From assembly GCA_963813415.1 (NCBI GenBank), contig CAWEYW010000003.1:186001-250000 (forward strand): DNA of 64,000 bases. The letters run 5' to 3'. The position numbers and the translations under genes were made by a program. The DNA is from CAIWHR01 sp963813415. GTDB lineage: Bacteria > Pseudomonadota > Gammaproteobacteria > Burkholderiales > Casimicrobiaceae. This document shows positions 53,696 through 62,877 of the stretch, one piece after another. Numbering within the stretch: position 1 is the stretch's first letter; every line of letters starts with the position of its first letter. The notes under the pieces are model-generated. The model searched no databases. It was not told the DNA's origin and saw nothing but the letters and a program-made list of their open reading frames with translations.

Positions 53696-54036
53696 CGGGC
53701 GGACGCCGGCGTGTCGGTTTCCACCAGCACCCGCTCGGCCTCGAAGCGGCGCAGGGCGAAGGTGGTGCCACCAATGCGCACCGCCACGGGTTCGCGTCCC
53801 GGATGGCCGCACGCCACGATGCGCACCGGCTCGCCTTCGACGAAGCCGATCTCCAGCAGCCGCTGGACGAGCTCGCGTTTCTCGGTGCCATCGCCCGGTC
53901 GCAATCCCCGCACGCGGGCCGGCGTACCGACGGGCAGGTCCATGAGAGTCATGGGCGCATGGAGGTGCGGGTGTTGAGCCGCCGCCATGGGAGCGGCGCA
54001 GGGCAGGGCGAAGGTGTCGTCGGGCATGGCGGGCAT
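53692..54036 (-). CDS. feoA: Ferrous iron transport protein FeoA
   Basis: SH3-like accessory protein of the Feo system. The core runs MTLMDLPVGTPARVRGLRPG ... RLLEIGFVEGEPVRIVACGHPGREPVAVRIGGTTFALRRFEAERVLVE, about 85 residues. The start is uncertain. ATG 54036 (or 54027) gives a 25-residue N-terminal extension. ATG 53952 gives a standard-length FeoA. None has a clear SD. I chose the upstream one because a Fur-box-like sequence lies immediately before it. It overlaps feoB by 4 nt. Confidence 0.85.
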   Translation of the reverse strand: MPAMPDDTFALPCAAPMAAAQHPHLHAPMTLMDLPVGTPARVRGLRPGDGTEKRELVQRLLEIGFVEGEPVRIVACGHPGREPVAVRIGGTTFALRRFEAERVLVETDTPASAR

Positions 54037-54040
54037 GACA

Positions 54041-54062
54041 CAAATAGGAATCATTCGCATCC
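54041..54062 (-). promoter_or_regulatory. Possible Fur box upstream of feoA
   Basis: The forward strand reads AATCATTCGCAT, 11 of 12 matches to the half AATCATTCTCAT of Fur boxes, and the reverse contains AATGATTCC. It sits directly before the longer feoA start. It suggests iron-dependent repression, as is usual for feo genes. Confidence 0.45.
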
Positions 54063-54257
54063 TACCGCACTCGGACGCCGGATGGGCTTGCGCTACCTCA
54101 AGGAATTGGCGATCTGACCGCCAGCGCGGCCGGGATTGCCCGCGGCCGTGGACTCGTTGCCGTGTGCTCCGGCCGGCCACGTACCTGCTGCGGCGCCTGG
54201 CCCGGGAGGACGGCCGGGCGTGGGCGCTTGGTGCGGCCGGTGGCCGCGCAGTTCGGG

Positions 54258-54740
54258 CTAGTAGCGCCCGTGCTGCTTGTAGATGTAGTTGCTGAGCTCC
54301 ACGGATTGCATGGACAGCCGGCGCTGGATCTGGTGCACCGTCCGGATGATCGCGCGCATCACGCGGTAGACGATGTCCGGATCGCTGTGCAGCAGCGACT
54401 CGAGCTCCTCCCGCTCGAGCCCGAGCACCTCGACCTGTCCCAGGGCCACCAGGCAGGCGTAGCGCTCGGTTCCGTCGATGAAGCCAAGCTCACCCGCGAA
54501 GTCTCCCGCGGTCAACGTGTTCAGCATCACGGCGTCCGGCGTGCCGGCGTTCTTGATGACCCCGAGCGTGCCATGGAGCAGCACGTAGAGGTGGTTGTCC
54601 GAGGTGCCTTCCCTGACCAGCGTCTCGCCCTGCTTGATCGTGCGCAGGGTGCACACCCCGGCGAGGGTTGCGCATTGGTCGTCGGTGAGCTCGGCGGCAA
54701 GGCGGCTGCTGCGCAGTGCCTGGAATCGTTCGTCAGTCAT
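54258..54740 (-). CDS. Cyclic-nucleotide-binding domain protein
   Basis: 160 aa: a CAP_ED/cNMP-binding beta-roll with LAGVCTLRTIKQGETLVREGTSDNHLYVLLHGTLGVI, and GDFAGELGFIDGTERYACLVALG (the phosphate-binding cassette, but with Tyr-Ala in place of the Arg that contacts the phosphate). A C-terminal helix (VMRAIIRTVHQIQRRLSMQS) replaces the HTH. It is not a Crp-type regulator, since there is no DNA-binding domain. It is last in the ATPase gene row and overlaps the gene upstream. Confidence 0.82.
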   Translation of the reverse strand: MTDERFQALRSSRLAAELTDDQCATLAGVCTLRTIKQGETLVREGTSDNHLYVLLHGTLGVIKNAGTPDAVMLNTLTAGDFAGELGFIDGTERYACLVALGQVEVLGLEREELESLLHSDPDIVYRVMRAIIRTVHQIQRRLSMQSVELSNYIYKQHGRY

Positions 54741-55218
54741 TGGTTGTTCCTGGAGGGTTATCGGGCATCGCGGCCGGCGCCGGGACCTGCTGGGCGTATA
54801 CCTTGTCGGCGCGCGCCACGAACGCATCGATCAGCGTGTTGGTGATGCGCTCGAACACGGGACCGGCCAGCGTGCGCATCACGCCGCTCTCGAAGTCGTA
54901 GCGCAGCAGGAATTCGACGCGGCAGCCGTCGGCGCCCAGGGCCTTCAGCTGCCACTCGCCTTCGAAGCGGCGGAATGGACCGCGCTCGAGCGTGATCGCC
55001 ATCCATTCGGGCCGGCGTTTGGGGTTGCGCGTGGTGAAGCGAAAGCGCACGCCCCGGTAATCCACCACGATGTCTGCCACCACCACCGCTTCGTCGCGGG
55101 TCACGATGGTCGCCTCCGCGCACCACGGCAGGAATGCCGGGTAATGCTCCGCGGCCTCGACGAGATCGAACATCTGTTCCGCGGAATGCGGGACAAGCAC
55201 GGTGCGGCGGGTTTCCAT
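54733..55218 (-). CDS. COQ10/RatA-like START-domain protein
   Basis: 161 aa. VLVPHSAEQMFDLVEAAEHYPAFLPWCAEATIV is the hallmark of the RatA/COQ10 (ubiquinone-binding, polyketide cyclase) family. It is encoded on its own, without the RatB (RnfH) partner and smpB seen at usual ratA loci. It overlaps the cyclic-nucleotide-binding gene by 8 nt. Its place after the V-ATPase genes is notable. Confidence 0.85.
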   Translation of the reverse strand: METRRTVLVPHSAEQMFDLVEAAEHYPAFLPWCAEATIVTRDEAVVVADIVVDYRGVRFRFTTRNPKRRPEWMAITLERGPFRRFEGEWQLKALGADGCRVEFLLRYDFESGVMRTLAGPVFERITNTLIDAFVARADKVYAQQVPAPAAMPDNPPGTTND

Positions 55219-55251
55219 GGCTGCGCAGGGTACGTGTTCCGGCGCTCATCG

Positions 55252-55887
55252 TCACGTCCCCTGCCGCATCCAGATGGCATCCTCCTGCTCGAGTTCCTCG
55301 AGCCGGGTCTCGATGTCGCCGATCGACGCCTCGAGCTCGGGCAGGAGGACGTCCTGCAGGGCGCGCGCACGGCGCACGGCCCGGCGGTATTCGCCGTGCA
55401 GGCGCTCGAGATTGCCGGTGACGGCGGCGAGCGGCGTCGCCGCCGCGAGCAGCGCGAGGAACCGGTCGCGACAGGCCTCGGCCTCGGGCGAGCGCTCGAC
55501 CGCGTCCGGTGGTGGCTTCGGGCGAGCGTGCCATGTGGCATCCTGCAGCCGCACGCCCATCAGGGTGTGGAACGCCGGAGCGACGGCGGCATCGGCCGGG
55601 TCGCGGGGCGGATATACCTGCAGGCCTTCCAGGCCGTGGCGCAACACCGCCGCCTGCAACGCCGCCATCGCCTCGGCATGGGCGGCCGCGAAGGTCGCCT
55701 GCAGCGTAGCGTAGCGGCGCAGCTGGCGCAGGATCTCACCGGCGAGGAGCAGGCATTTCTCGTCGAGGAACACATAGCCTTCGTGCATGGCGCGCCGCTC
55801 GTCCTTCAACTCGAGCACGACGCTGCGTGTAGGGGTGAATTCGGCCACGACGATCTCAGCCGTCCGCGACGACTGCCGGTTGCGCAT
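55252..55887 (-). CDS. ntpD: V/A-type ATPase subunit D (central rotor stalk)
   Basis: 211 aa; EFTPTRSVVLELKDERRAMHEGYVFLDEKCLLLAGEILRQL matches the N-terminal helix of subunit D (PTRxxLLxLKxRLxxAxxGxxLLKxKRxxL), here with altered spacing, and the C-terminal helix is RLHGEYRRAVRRARALQDVLLPELEASIGDIETRLEELEQED. It overlaps subunit B by 32 nt. The rotor shaft turns inside the A3B3 head. Confidence 0.9.
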   Translation of the reverse strand: MRNRQSSRTAEIVVAEFTPTRSVVLELKDERRAMHEGYVFLDEKCLLLAGEILRQLRRYATLQATFAAAHAEAMAALQAAVLRHGLEGLQVYPPRDPADAAVAPAFHTLMGVRLQDATWHARPKPPPDAVERSPEAEACRDRFLALLAAATPLAAVTGNLERLHGEYRRAVRRARALQDVLLPELEASIGDIETRLEELEQEDAIWMRQGT

Positions 55888-57265
55888 CAGCCGCGCGCGT
55901 GGACAGGTGGCGTGTGATCTGCACGTCCGAAAGCCGCGTCAGCTCCGTGAACGGCAGGCCCGCGAGCAACGTCCAGCCGAGCGCCATGCTCTCCTCGAGC
56001 GTGCGCGGCGTCTCCTGGCCGACGAGTTCCTGCTCGAACCGCGCGCCGAAGCGCAGGTACTGCCGATCGGTATCGGCGAGTCCTTCTTCGCCCACCACGC
56101 TGGCAAGCACCCGTGCCTGCACCGCACGCGCGTACGCCGCGTACAGCTGGCTCGAGAGGGCCGGATGGTCGGGATCGGTATAGGCGCCGCCGGTGCCGTC
56201 CTTCATGAGTCGCGAGAGGCTCGGCAGCACGTTGACCGGCGGATAGATGCCGCGCCGGTCGAGGTCGCGCGACAGCACGATCTGCCCTTCGGTGATGTAG
56301 CCCGTGAGGTCCGGGATCGGATGCCCGATGTCGTCCGCGGGCATGGTGACGATGGACAGTTGCGTCAGGGTGCCCTGACCGCCGCGGATGCATCCCGCGC
56401 GCTCGAACAGGGTGGCGAGGTCCGAGTACATGTAGCCCGGGAAGCCCTTGCGGCTCGGGATCTCGCCCTTGCTGGACGACACCTCGCGCAGCGCCTCCGC
56501 GTAGTTCGTCATGTCGGTGAGGATCGCGAGCACGTGCTTGCCCTCGACGAATGCGAGGTACTCCGCCGCGGTCAGGGCGAAGCGCGGCGTGAGCAGGCGC
56601 TGCGTGCTGGAGTCGCTGGCGAGGTTGAGGAACAGCGCCGTGCGCCGCAGCGCGCCGCCCTGCTCGAGCGTGCGCCGGAAGAACTCGGCGCTTTCGTATG
56701 GGACCCCGATGCCGGCGAACACGATGGCGAAATTGCCGGCTTCGCCGTGGCGCAGCCGCGCGTGGCCGGCGATGTCCACGGCCATGCGATCGTGCGGCAG
56801 GCCACCCCCGGAAAAGAGCGGCAGCTTCTGCCCGCGCACGAGGCTGTTCATGAGATCGAGGGTGGTGATGCCGGTCTCGATGAAGTCGCGGGGCATGGCG
56901 CGTGCGACGGGATTGATCGGCAAGCCGTCGATGGGATAGTGGCGCGCCGCGGGTACCGGCGGTCCGCCGTCGATCGTCTGCCCCACGCCGTTGAAGATGC
57001 GCCCCAGGATGCCGGGACCCAGGCCGAAGGAGAGCGGCTCGCCCCTGAAGCGCACGACCGTCTGCCCGAGTGAAAGCCCGGAAGTCGACTCGAGCACCTC
57101 GATCGTCATGAAGTCGCTGTCGATGGCCGCGATACGCCCGAGGCGCGCGTGCCCGTCGGCGCCACACACTTCGACCGCGTCGTGCAGTCCGACGTCGAGC
57201 GTGCGCCTGAGGAACAGCAGCGGACCCTGCAGCCGCGTCGCAGCACCTTCAACCGTGAGGCGCAT
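55856..57265 (-). CDS. ntpB: V/A-type ATPase subunit B
   Basis: 469 aa noncatalytic head subunit. GLSLGQTVVRFRGEPLSFGLGPGILGRIFNGVGQ, PRDFIETGITTLDLMNSLVRGQKLPLFSGGGLPHDRMA (degenerate P-loop, as expected for B), and REVSSSKGEIPSRKGFPGYMYSDLATLFERAG, SRLMKDGTGGAYTDPDHPALSSQLYAAYA are typical. It overlaps subunit A by 17 nt and D by 32 nt. Confidence 0.95.
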   Translation of the reverse strand: MRLTVEGAATRLQGPLLFLRRTLDVGLHDAVEVCGADGHARLGRIAAIDSDFMTIEVLESTSGLSLGQTVVRFRGEPLSFGLGPGILGRIFNGVGQTIDGGPPVPAARHYPIDGLPINPVARAMPRDFIETGITTLDLMNSLVRGQKLPLFSGGGLPHDRMAVDIAGHARLRHGEAGNFAIVFAGIGVPYESAEFFRRTLEQGGALRRTALFLNLASDSSTQRLLTPRFALTAAEYLAFVEGKHVLAILTDMTNYAEALREVSSSKGEIPSRKGFPGYMYSDLATLFERAGCIRGGQGTLTQLSIVTMPADDIGHPIPDLTGYITEGQIVLSRDLDRRGIYPPVNVLPSLSRLMKDGTGGAYTDPDHPALSSQLYAAYARAVQARVLASVVGEEGLADTDRQYLRFGARFEQELVGQETPRTLEESMALGWTLLAGLPFTELTRLSDVQITRHLSTRAADAQPAVVADG

Positions 57266-59009
57266 CGGCGGCCTCCGTGAGTGCGGCGAATTCGGCCTCG
57301 ACCGCGGCCTGCAACGCCGCGAAGCGCGGCAGTTCGCCGTCGCCGATTTCCTCGCCCATGCGCTGCAGGGAACGCACGCAATGCAGCGCCGCGATGCGCG
57401 TCGGCGGCACGCCGTGCGCGAGCGCTGCGTCGGCGAGATCGATGAAGCGTCCGAGGAGACGCATCATGGTTCCCTGCCGCTCGGGTGCGCACACGCGATC
57501 GTTCTCGGAGAACGCCGACTGGCGCAGGAACCCTTCGTTGACGAGCTCGGCGCAGAACAGCGTCAGCTGCTGGCGTTGCGGCAGTGCGTCCTTGCCGATG
57601 ATGCGGGCCATGCGTTCGAGCTGCGCCTGCTCGTCGAGGAGCGTGAGGAGCCGGCGCCGCAGCGCGAGCCACTGGCTGTTGCCGTGCTCGGTCCACCACG
57701 GCGCGAACCGGTGCGCATCCTCCGCATACGATTGCAGCGGATGGATCGCCGGATAGAAGCGCGCCTGCGCCCGCTTCACGTCGAGCGCCCAGAAGGCCTT
57801 CACATAGCGTTTCGTATGGCTCGTGACCGGCTCGGAGAAATCACCGGACGGCGGGCTGATCGCGCCGATGACGGTGACCGAGCCCTCACCGCCGCACAGC
57901 GGCTCGACGATCGCCGCGCGCTCGTAGAAGTCGGCGAGACGGCTCGACAGGTATGCCGGATAGCCGCCTTCGCCGGGCAGCTCGCCGAAGCGGCCGGACA
58001 CTTCGCGCAGGGCCTCGGCCCAGCGGCTGGTCGAGTCGGCCATCAGCGCGACGTGCAGTCCCTGGTCGCGGAAATACTCGGCAACCGTGACCGCGGAATA
58101 GATGCTCGCTTCGCGCGCGGCGACCGGCATGTTCGACGTGTTGGCGATGATCACGGTGCGCTCCATCAGCGGCCGTCCGGTGCGCGGATCCTGGAGCTGC
58201 GGGAATTCGTCGAGCACGCCGGCCATCTCGTTGCCACGCTCGCCGCAGCCGAGATAGACGATGACGTCGGCGTTGCAGCCTTTCGCAAGCGCTTCGAGCA
58301 GCACGGTCTTGCCGGTGCCGAAGCCGCCGGGAATCGCTGCCTTGCCGCCGAGCGCTACCGGGAACAGGCAGTCGAGGATGCGCTGGCCGGTGACGAGCGG
58401 TGCGCCCGAGGGCAGTCGCCGCAGCACGGGTCGCGGCATGCGCACCGGCCATTCATGACGCATCGCCAGCGTGCGCTCGCGTCCCGTGTCGTCGTCCCGC
58501 AGTGTCAACACGGGCGCGTCCTCCGCATACTCTGCGGTCGCGGCGACATGGACCACCGTGCCGTGTGCGTCGGGTGGCACGAGGCACGCCTGGCGGGCTC
58601 CGGTCGCGCTCGTTGCATGACCCATGATGGTGCCCGCGCCAATGCGCGCGCCGTTCGCCACCGCGGGCTCGAAGCGGAAGCGCTCGAGCGCGGGCCGGCG
58701 CATGCCCGCCTGCACGAATGCCGACCCGGTGCCCGAAAGTGGCCGCAGCAGGCCGTCGAAGATATGCCCCAGCAGCCCCGGGCCGAGCGGAATCGCGAGT
58801 GCCGTACCCGTGCCGATCACTTCGATGCCGGGACGAAGCCCGGTCGTGTCCTCGTACACCTGCACGACGATCTCGTCGCTGTCGATGCGCACGACTTCCC
58901 CGAGCAGCGCCGACGGGCCGACGTGCACGGCTTCGCGCATGGCGAACGGGTCGTGCGTGGTGGCGCGCAGCACGGGGCCGCTGATCCAGCGGATGAGGCC
59001 GCGGCTCAT
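57249..59009 (-). CDS. ntpA: V/A-type ATPase subunit A (catalytic)
   Basis: 586 aa catalytic subunit. The P-loop is GGFGTGKTVLLEALAKG (GxxxxGKT) at about residue 237, followed by VIVYLGCGERGNEMAGVLDEFPQL, the TVIIANTSNMPVAAREASIY block, MADSTSRWAEALREVSGRFGELPGEGGYPAYL and GAISPPSGDFSEPVT. The bulge domain (residues about 115-190: VPPDAHGTVVHVAATAEY) marks it as V/A-type rather than F-type alpha or beta. ATG 59009 overlaps the upstream subunit E gene by 4 nt. Confidence 0.96.
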   Translation of the reverse strand: MSRGLIRWISGPVLRATTHDPFAMREAVHVGPSALLGEVVRIDSDEIVVQVYEDTTGLRPGIEVIGTGTALAIPLGPGLLGHIFDGLLRPLSGTGSAFVQAGMRRPALERFRFEPAVANGARIGAGTIMGHATSATGARQACLVPPDAHGTVVHVAATAEYAEDAPVLTLRDDDTGRERTLAMRHEWPVRMPRPVLRRLPSGAPLVTGQRILDCLFPVALGGKAAIPGGFGTGKTVLLEALAKGCNADVIVYLGCGERGNEMAGVLDEFPQLQDPRTGRPLMERTVIIANTSNMPVAAREASIYSAVTVAEYFRDQGLHVALMADSTSRWAEALREVSGRFGELPGEGGYPAYLSSRLADFYERAAIVEPLCGGEGSVTVIGAISPPSGDFSEPVTSHTKRYVKAFWALDVKRAQARFYPAIHPLQSYAEDAHRFAPWWTEHGNSQWLALRRRLLTLLDEQAQLERMARIIGKDALPQRQQLTLFCAELVNEGFLRQSAFSENDRVCAPERQGTMMRLLGRFIDLADAALAHGVPPTRIAALHCVRSLQRMGEEIGDGELPRFAALQAAVEAEFAALTEAADAPHG

Positions 59010-59611
59010 CGTGCTTGCTCCAGCGCATAGAGCACCCGCGCACCGATCTCCGCACGGTCGGCGAGCAGGCCCTGGGACGTGCCGTCGATCAGGTTGGGAC
59101 CGGCGTGGATGCGAAGGCCCGCGCTGATCGTCACGTCGGGATTGAATTCGACGCCGATGCCTTGACCGCGCAATCCAGCCTCGAGCGCGCGCTGCTCGGC
59201 CACTGGCCAGTCGGTGGGATGGGCGATGCGCCATGCCCCCGTGCCGAGCAGACCCCGTGCGCTGTTGGTCGCCTGCGTCACCCACGCGGCGCGCAGCCGA
59301 GGGTCCTGCCAGCGGTCCTGCAATGCTGCAGGGAGGCGCTGCCAGGCCGCGGCGAGCAACGCCTGTGCCCGATGCTGATCGAGAATGCGGCGCCGAGTAT
59401 CGAGGCGCGCCTGCGCCGCCCCAACGCGCTCGGCGGCGTGCCGGCGTTCCTGCGCAAAGGCCTCGCGCATGCGCCTGCGGGCCGCTGCAGCAGCGTCGCT
59501 CAGCGCGGCGCCCGCGCGCTGCCGCGCCTGGTCGAGCACGGTTTCGCAGCCGGTATCGCGGTGCGCAGCGATGAGCGCCAGCAGTTCGTCGGTGCGGGAA
59601 GCGACGCTCAT
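59006..59611 (-). CDS. V/A-type ATPase subunit E (peripheral stalk)
   Basis: 201 aa with a long Arg/Ala-rich helix (QARQRAGAALSDAAAAARRRMREAFAQERRHAAERVGAAQAR) and a C-terminal domain with VEFNPDVTISAGLRIHAGPNLIDGTSQGLLADR, the E-subunit end. It overlaps subunit A by 4 nt. The E-like C-terminal motif is the main evidence; the N-terminal helix alone would not be diagnostic. Confidence 0.82.
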   Translation of the reverse strand: MSVASRTDELLALIAAHRDTGCETVLDQARQRAGAALSDAAAAARRRMREAFAQERRHAAERVGAAQARLDTRRRILDQHRAQALLAAAWQRLPAALQDRWQDPRLRAAWVTQATNSARGLLGTGAWRIAHPTDWPVAEQRALEAGLRGQGIGVEFNPDVTISAGLRIHAGPNLIDGTSQGLLADRAEIGARVLYALEQAR

Positions 59612-59907
59612 GGTTCGAGCCCGAGCTGGCGGCGCAATGCCTGCGCGATATCGGGCGTCGCGGCGCCGCCGGTACGATCGGGCACCACCAGCACGAGTGG
59701 CCTCACCCCCGCCTGCGCCGCATGCAGCATCGCCTGCGGAAGCCGTGCCGCAACCCCGGCGGACAAGATGACCAGAGTCGCCCGCTCCAGGGCTGCGCCC
59801 GACGCGGCGGCTTCCCCGCCGGGCCCCGGCACGATGGTCTCGACGCCCGCGAGCCGGTAACCCGCGGCGCTGACCTCGTCGCCGATGTAGATGGCGGGCG
59901 CACGCAT
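59608..59907 (-). CDS. V/A-type ATPase subunit F-like
   Basis: 99 aa, starting at ATG 59907 with APAIYIGDEVSAAGYRLAGVE, the small alpha/beta F subunit (receiver-like fold) that sits on the central stalk, then ALERATLVILSAGVAARLP and LVLVVPDRTG. The short distance to subunits K and E and the operon position agree with F. This frame stays open for about 560 codons upstream, but only this part is coding. Confidence 0.8.
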   Translation of the reverse strand: MRAPAIYIGDEVSAAGYRLAGVETIVPGPGGEAAASGAALERATLVILSAGVAARLPQAMLHAAQAGVRPLVLVVPDRTGGAATPDIAQALRRQLGLEP

Positions 59908-59942
59908 CGGTTGCCGTTCAGCCGGCTGTCGTTCCGGACGCT

Positions 59943-60293
59943 TCAAGTCAGCCGGTTGAGCACGAGAATCGAGACGATGAGGCCATAGATCGCGATCCCT
60001 TCGGCCAGGCCGACGAAAATCAGCAGCCGGCCGAAAAGCTCCGGCTTCTCCGCGAGCGCCCCCACGGCCGCCGTGCCGACGCGCGCGACGGCGAAGCCCG
60101 CACCGGCGGACGAAATGCCGGTCGCGATGGCCGCAGCGAGCAGGCCCATGCTCCACACGTCGCTGCCGAGAGCCGAAGCGGCCGGCGCGGCGGCGAAGCT
60201 CGCCGGCGCGAATGCCAGCAGCGCGCTGCCGGCGATGCCGAACGCCAGAGCGCACAGGACCAGCGCGCCGGTGAAGCGATGCGAGAGCTTCAT
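59943..60293 (-). CDS. ntpK: V/A-type ATPase subunit K (proteolipid c ring)
   Basis: 116 aa. An N-terminal hydrophobic segment (GALVLCALAFGIAGSALLAFA) precedes the two-helix hairpin: MGLLAAAIATGISSAGAGFAV and LLIFVGLAEGIAIYGLIVSILVL, with the ion-binding Glu in GLAEG. It has one hairpin (an 8-kDa-type unit) plus a possible signal segment. Residues that give Na+ specificity in known Na+ rings (Gln and Thr/Ser after the Glu) are not visible here, so proton coupling is more likely. Confidence 0.85.
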   Translation of the reverse strand: MKLSHRFTGALVLCALAFGIAGSALLAFAPASFAAAPAASALGSDVWSMGLLAAAIATGISSAGAGFAVARVGTAAVGALAEKPELFGRLLIFVGLAEGIAIYGLIVSILVLNRLT

Positions 60294-62114
60294 TCATGTC
60301 TCCTGGGTGTGCGTGGAAGGCGGTGGCGGCAACGGATGGAACACGCGACCCTCCGCCTTCAGGAAGCGTGTGAAGAATTCGAACAGCACGAGACGCGTGG
60401 TCTGGATCGAAACCACCAGGGTCTCGAGGACGAGAATGATCGCGTTGCCGAGCACGAGGACGGCGGCGCGCACGACGGCGCTGTCGCTTGCGTCCATCAG
60501 CGCCACGACCGCCGACGACAGTCCCGCGTGCGCGAGCGCGAACGCGCCTACCCGGGCAAAGGACAAGGTGTTGATGAGGAGCTGCACGAGGCGCTCCACG
60601 AGCTCGGCCAGTGCCGTCGCCGCCGCAGCCGCGCGCCGTGCGTGTACTGCGTGGCCGAGGCAGAAGAGCAGCGCGCCGGTCGCGGCAAAGGCCAGCGCAC
60701 CTGGCACGAACGGCGTGGCCAGAAGGCCCACGTAGGCGGCCACGAACCCGGCATCGGTCGTGAGCCAGTGGGCGAGCTCGCCGCGCCAGTGCGCCTCCGT
60801 GGCATCGAGCAACAGGCCGAGCACCAGCAGCACGGCGCCACCGGCGAGCGGAACGAGCAGCACCGTCAGCGGCGCATCGAGCGGCGCGAGCCACCAGGGA
60901 TGCATGAGGTGCAGGCTGAAGACGCTGCCGAACAACGCTCCGAAGATGGCGGCGGCGAGGCCGCCGGTCACGAGCAGCCGGCCAACCTGCAGGCGCTCGC
61001 GCAGCAGGAATCCGACGACCGCGATGACGAGGCCCTGGCCGACGTCGCCGAACATGTAGCCGAACATCAGCGGGACCGCCAGCGCGAGCAGCACGCTGGG
61101 ATCGGCTTCGTTGCGCGCCGGCATGCCGAGCGCGCGGCTGAAGATCTCGAACGGTCGCGCCCACCAGGGATTGGCCAGCAGCAACGGCGCTTTCGCCTCC
61201 GCAGGGGGCGCCGGGAAGTGCAGCAGGGCGCGCGCTCCGCACCCGTCGATCGCGGTGGCGAGCCGGTGGCCCGTCATGTCGCTCGTCCATCCCGTGATCC
61301 GGCAGAAGAGCTCCGTCCGCTCGAGGGCGCGTACGTTGTGCGCGACCCATTGCAGGCGGTCCGCGTCGCCCAGCGCGCGGTAGAGATCGTGCTGCTCGTG
61401 CAGCGCTTCGAGCGCCGCCTGGAGGGACGCCTCCTCGCGCTCGAGCGCATGCAGTCGCGGTGCGATATACGCCATGCTCTCGCTTGCCGTGCGCGCCAGC
61501 CACGCGGGCGCCGGATACAGCCGGCCCCGCAGCGCGGCCGCCTGTTGCTCGAGACTGCGCAAGGCGTCGTCGTTGCCGACCACGAGGCCGCACAGCAGCC
61601 CGTCACCATCGCAGCGGCGCACCAGCACGCCGGGCGGCAGTTCCGGCTGGGCGTCGCCGGGAAACACCACGAGGCGCTTGCGCACGACCGGTCCGGGTTG
61701 TCCGAGCTGGGTGAAATCCAGCGGCGCGCCGTCGACCGCCGTGAGCACGCGCTGCCACAGCATGAGGTCGCGCCGCTCGGACCCGATGGCCTGCAGCTGC
61801 TGCACCAGCGGCTCGGCGCGTTCGGCCCACGCGCGAATGGACGCGAGACTGCGCTCGATCGTGGCGGTCGGCGGTTCCGGAAAAGCCGAGCACCGGCGTC
61901 GCGCCTGCGGCCAGTATTCGCGGTAGCGCGCGGCGAGTTCACCATACTGCGCGAGCAGCGGCTGCAGCGCGTCCTCGAGCGGGGTCGGGGCGGTACATGC
62001 GAGGCGCGGCTCGAGCTCGACGCTGCCCGTGGCGGCAAGCGCTTCCAGTGCAAGGGTTGCATCGTCACGTGCAGCGACGATCTCGAACCACCGCGCTGCC
62101 AGGGGACGAAGCAT
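60294..62114 (-). CDS. ntpI: V/A-type ATPase subunit I (stator a-like)
   Basis: 606 aa. The first about 300 residues are soluble and helical (ALEREEASLQAALEALHEQHDLYRAL). The membrane half has LMFGYMFGDVGQGLVIAVVG (GYMFGDxGQG signature), DAPLTVLLVPLAGG and NTLSFARVGAFALAHAGLS with the essential Arg next to the c-ring. It starts 1 nt before the next gene's end. Standard length for subunit I is about 650. Confidence 0.93.
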   Translation of the reverse strand: MLRPLAARWFEIVAARDDATLALEALAATGSVELEPRLACTAPTPLEDALQPLLAQYGELAARYREYWPQARRRCSAFPEPPTATIERSLASIRAWAERAEPLVQQLQAIGSERRDLMLWQRVLTAVDGAPLDFTQLGQPGPVVRKRLVVFPGDAQPELPPGVLVRRCDGDGLLCGLVVGNDDALRSLEQQAAALRGRLYPAPAWLARTASESMAYIAPRLHALEREEASLQAALEALHEQHDLYRALGDADRLQWVAHNVRALERTELFCRITGWTSDMTGHRLATAIDGCGARALLHFPAPPAEAKAPLLLANPWWARPFEIFSRALGMPARNEADPSVLLALAVPLMFGYMFGDVGQGLVIAVVGFLLRERLQVGRLLVTGGLAAAIFGALFGSVFSLHLMHPWWLAPLDAPLTVLLVPLAGGAVLLVLGLLLDATEAHWRGELAHWLTTDAGFVAAYVGLLATPFVPGALAFAATGALLFCLGHAVHARRAAAAATALAELVERLVQLLINTLSFARVGAFALAHAGLSSAVVALMDASDSAVVRAAVLVLGNAIILVLETLVVSIQTTRLVLFEFFTRFLKAEGRVFHPLPPPPSTHTQET

Positions 62115-62115
62115 G

Positions 62116-62877
62116 TCAGGCCGCCAGCGCCGGGGGAAAGATCACGCGACGGACGAGCTCCGCGCGCAGCCGCTCGAGTTCCAGCACGGTCAATGCAAGA
62201 TGCACGAATGGCAGCGTGGGATCGAGCGTTGCAGCCCTGAATAGCACGCGCAACCGCTCGCGCAGGGCGTGCCTCAGCGCGTTGCCGGATGCGCCGGCGC
62301 TCGCGAACGCCTGCCTGTGGGCGGTGAGCGTGCGCAGGAGTTGCTGCAGCAGCGGCCGTGTGGTGGCACCGTCCGGGAGGGATCGGCGCCACGCGCTGCA
62401 CCAGGCGTCGATGATCGGATGCGTGCCGGCGAGCTCGCCAAGCCTGCGTGCCGGGCCGGTGGTCGTGCGCGTCGCGGTGGCGTGTGCACCGGAGGGCGCG
62501 AGCTCCCGATACAGCGGGTCGGCATCCATCCAGGGCAGTGCATTGCCGCCACGTCCGAAATGATCGATGACTGCGACATCCGGCCACGTCCCCCACCAGC
62601 GCACGGACGCCTGCCACGGTTCGGGCATCCATGCGGCCGTTACCGCGACTTCTTCGCGCCAGGCTTCGCGCAGCGCCGCCTCGATATCGTGCGCGCCGCT
62701 CCCCGGCAGTACGCGGCGCGTCCAGCGGGCGAGCGGCGTGCCGCGGATGAGGTCGAGCAGCGGCACGAGCTCGCGTACGTTTTCGATCCGCCGCCAGAGT
62801 GCCTCGTCCGCCCGTGCCCCATGACGTGCCGAGACGCGCGCCTGGGCGAGCTCGAGGCTGCCTGCAGCGACGATCAT
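62116..62877 (-). CDS. Putative V/A-type ATPase subunit C (V0 d-like)
   Basis: 253 aa, with helical sequence (ENVRELVPLLDLIRGTPLAR; LREAWREEVAVTAAWMPEPWQASVRWW; FVHLALTVLELERLRAELVRR). Position between the stalk H/G gene and subunit I, and size, fit subunit C (AC39/V0d) that joins the c-ring to the shaft. The sequence resemblance is weak by eye; the call rests on operon order. Confidence 0.65.
   Translation of the reverse strand: MIVAAGSLELAQARVSARHGARADEALWRRIENVRELVPLLDLIRGTPLARWTRRVLPGSGAHDIEAALREAWREEVAVTAAWMPEPWQASVRWWGTWPDVAVIDHFGRGGNALPWMDADPLYRELAPSGAHATATRTTTGPARRLGELAGTHPIIDAWCSAWRRSLPDGATTRPLLQQLLRTLTAHRQAFASAGASGNALRHALRERLRVLFRAATLDPTLPFVHLALTVLELERLRAELVRRVIFPPALAA

Noticed and set aside
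52190..53977. Long forward frame antisense to feoB
   Set aside because: Translation is Arg/Gln/His-rich with no motif; feoB on the other strand is unequivocal.
59608..61593. A 661-codon reverse frame covering subunits F, K and part of I
   Set aside because: Only its last 99 codons (subunit F) carry family sequence. The rest overlaps the K and I genes in another frame and is low-complexity.
60279..62240. 653-codon forward frame antisense to subunit I
   Set aside because: Arg/Glu/Gln-rich shadow; subunit I on the reverse strand has the correct motifs.
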